NCBI RefSeq assembly: GCF_020080835.1
Contig: NC_058163.1
Location: forward strand, 12,627,113-12,691,112
Source of the DNA: Cotesia glomerata
Taxonomy: Eukaryota; Arthropoda; Insecta; Hymenoptera; Braconidae
Direction: 5' to 3'
DNA length: 64,000 nt
A program made the translations under genes and the position numbers. The notes below the pieces were generated by a model, which saw nothing but the letters and a program-made list of their open reading frames with translations, had not been told where the DNA came from and searched no databases. This document shows positions 63,814 through 64,000 of the stretch, in pieces; the stretch's first letter is position 1, and each line of letters begins with the position of its first letter.

Positions 63814-64000
63814 GGATACTGCAGCTCAATCTCAACTATTGTGAGGCAGCGCATGACCTGCTCATGCAATCCGTGCGAGAACTAGAGCTTGACTTGGTAC
63901 TGATAGCAGAGCCATATAAACACCTGAGTACCCAACCCTGGGAATCTGACAGCACATCCAAAGCTGTCATCTGGTCATGTGGCAAGCTCCCTTTCCAAAA
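63810..64000 (+). CDS. ORF2 start (APE-type endonuclease) of R1 copy 3, cut by window edge
   Basis: ATG 63810 overlaps the ORF1 stop (ATGA), an arrangement typical of R1-clade elements that reinitiate translation. The 63 visible codons (MRILQLNLNYCEAAHDLL, LVLIAEPYKHL) are open and are the start of the endonuclease domain; the rest lies outside the window. Confidence 0.85.
   Translation, partial: MRILQLNLNYCEAAHDLLMQSVRELELDLVLIAEPYKHLSTQPWESDSTSKAVIWSCGKLPFQ

Larger units (their letters stand above)
62024..64000 (+). mobile_element. R1-clade non-LTR retrotransposon, copy 3, runs off window
   Basis: The 5' end TCGGGGCAGAAGAG directly follows CA repeats. The 540-bp 5' UTR is nearly identical to the reverse complement of 13790-14330. 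ORF1 (62565-63813) and the start of ORF2 (63810) follow with an ATGA overlap. The near identity extends outward into the flank (61745-62023 versus 14331-14617), indicating a duplicated block rather than two independent insertions. Confidence 0.85.

Overview
The window is AT-rich, repeat-dense invertebrate nuclear DNA. Spliced genes with GT-AG introns, R1-clade non-LTR retrotransposons, a Polinton/Maverick, EnSpm- and ISL2EU-type DNA transposons and many microsatellites point to an arthropod. The repeat content resembles hymenopteran (parasitoid wasp) genomes; that last step is inference. Almost all of the window is mobile DNA, much of it nested, and most elements are decayed. Host coding sequence is limited to one synaptotagmin-like C2 exon on the + strand (21950-22059) and four phase-compatible exons of one unrecognised gene on the - strand (58676 to 46252).

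Layout, left part: 1-714 is the right terminal repeat of a second Polinton that runs off the window. Then come a broken EnSpm-like transposase (747-2417), an inverted-repeat composite (2895-5350), and a TIR element split by a solo LTR (5828-8792, LTR 7030-8503). Two R1-clade retrotransposons (9392-14330 on -, 14621-16920 on +) sit in TG/CA microsatellites of a recurrent microsatellite-bearing repeat, here called the 'TTAACTTCCCGC repeat'. Foldback MITEs, a TACACCGTG minisatellite, the synaptotagmin exon, a 102-bp tandem array (22385-24152) and more copies of the TTAACTTCCCGC repeat fill the space to 27300.

Middle: 27307-46251 is a Polinton (adintovirus-like virus-derived element) bounded by 6-bp direct repeats GTTGCA and by terminal inverted repeats of about 1.1-1.2 kb. 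It keeps recognisable genes for a major capsid protein, minor capsid (penton-like) protein, PLA2-domain virion protein, adenain-type protease, packaging ATPase, the N-terminal part of protein-primed DNA polymerase B, two related small proteins and several unknowns. No integrase was found and the polymerase catalytic region is deleted. An ISL2EU transposon (about 32247-36944; THAP/DDE transposase plus SWIM/YqaJ nuclease) is inserted in one Polinton gene. Most structural genes carry one nonsense codon, so this copy is probably dead. Its architecture is informative: TATA boxes lie inside the TIRs, TAATG stop/start overlaps follow both capsid genes, and an A_AAA_AAC slippery heptamer precedes the PLA2-protein stop and leads into a protease frame that has no upstream ATG.

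Right part: the Polinton lies in the last coding codons of the unrecognised - strand host gene, whose other exons are at 52550-52774, 57227-57565 and 58470-58676. Its introns hold foldback, piggyBac-like (TTAA-flanked) and TA-flanked elements. A 2.2-kb solo LTR (58684-60896) sits seven bases upstream of the 58676 exon. The window ends in a third R1-clade copy (62024-64000), whose 5' half and flank duplicate those of the first copy in inverted orientation.
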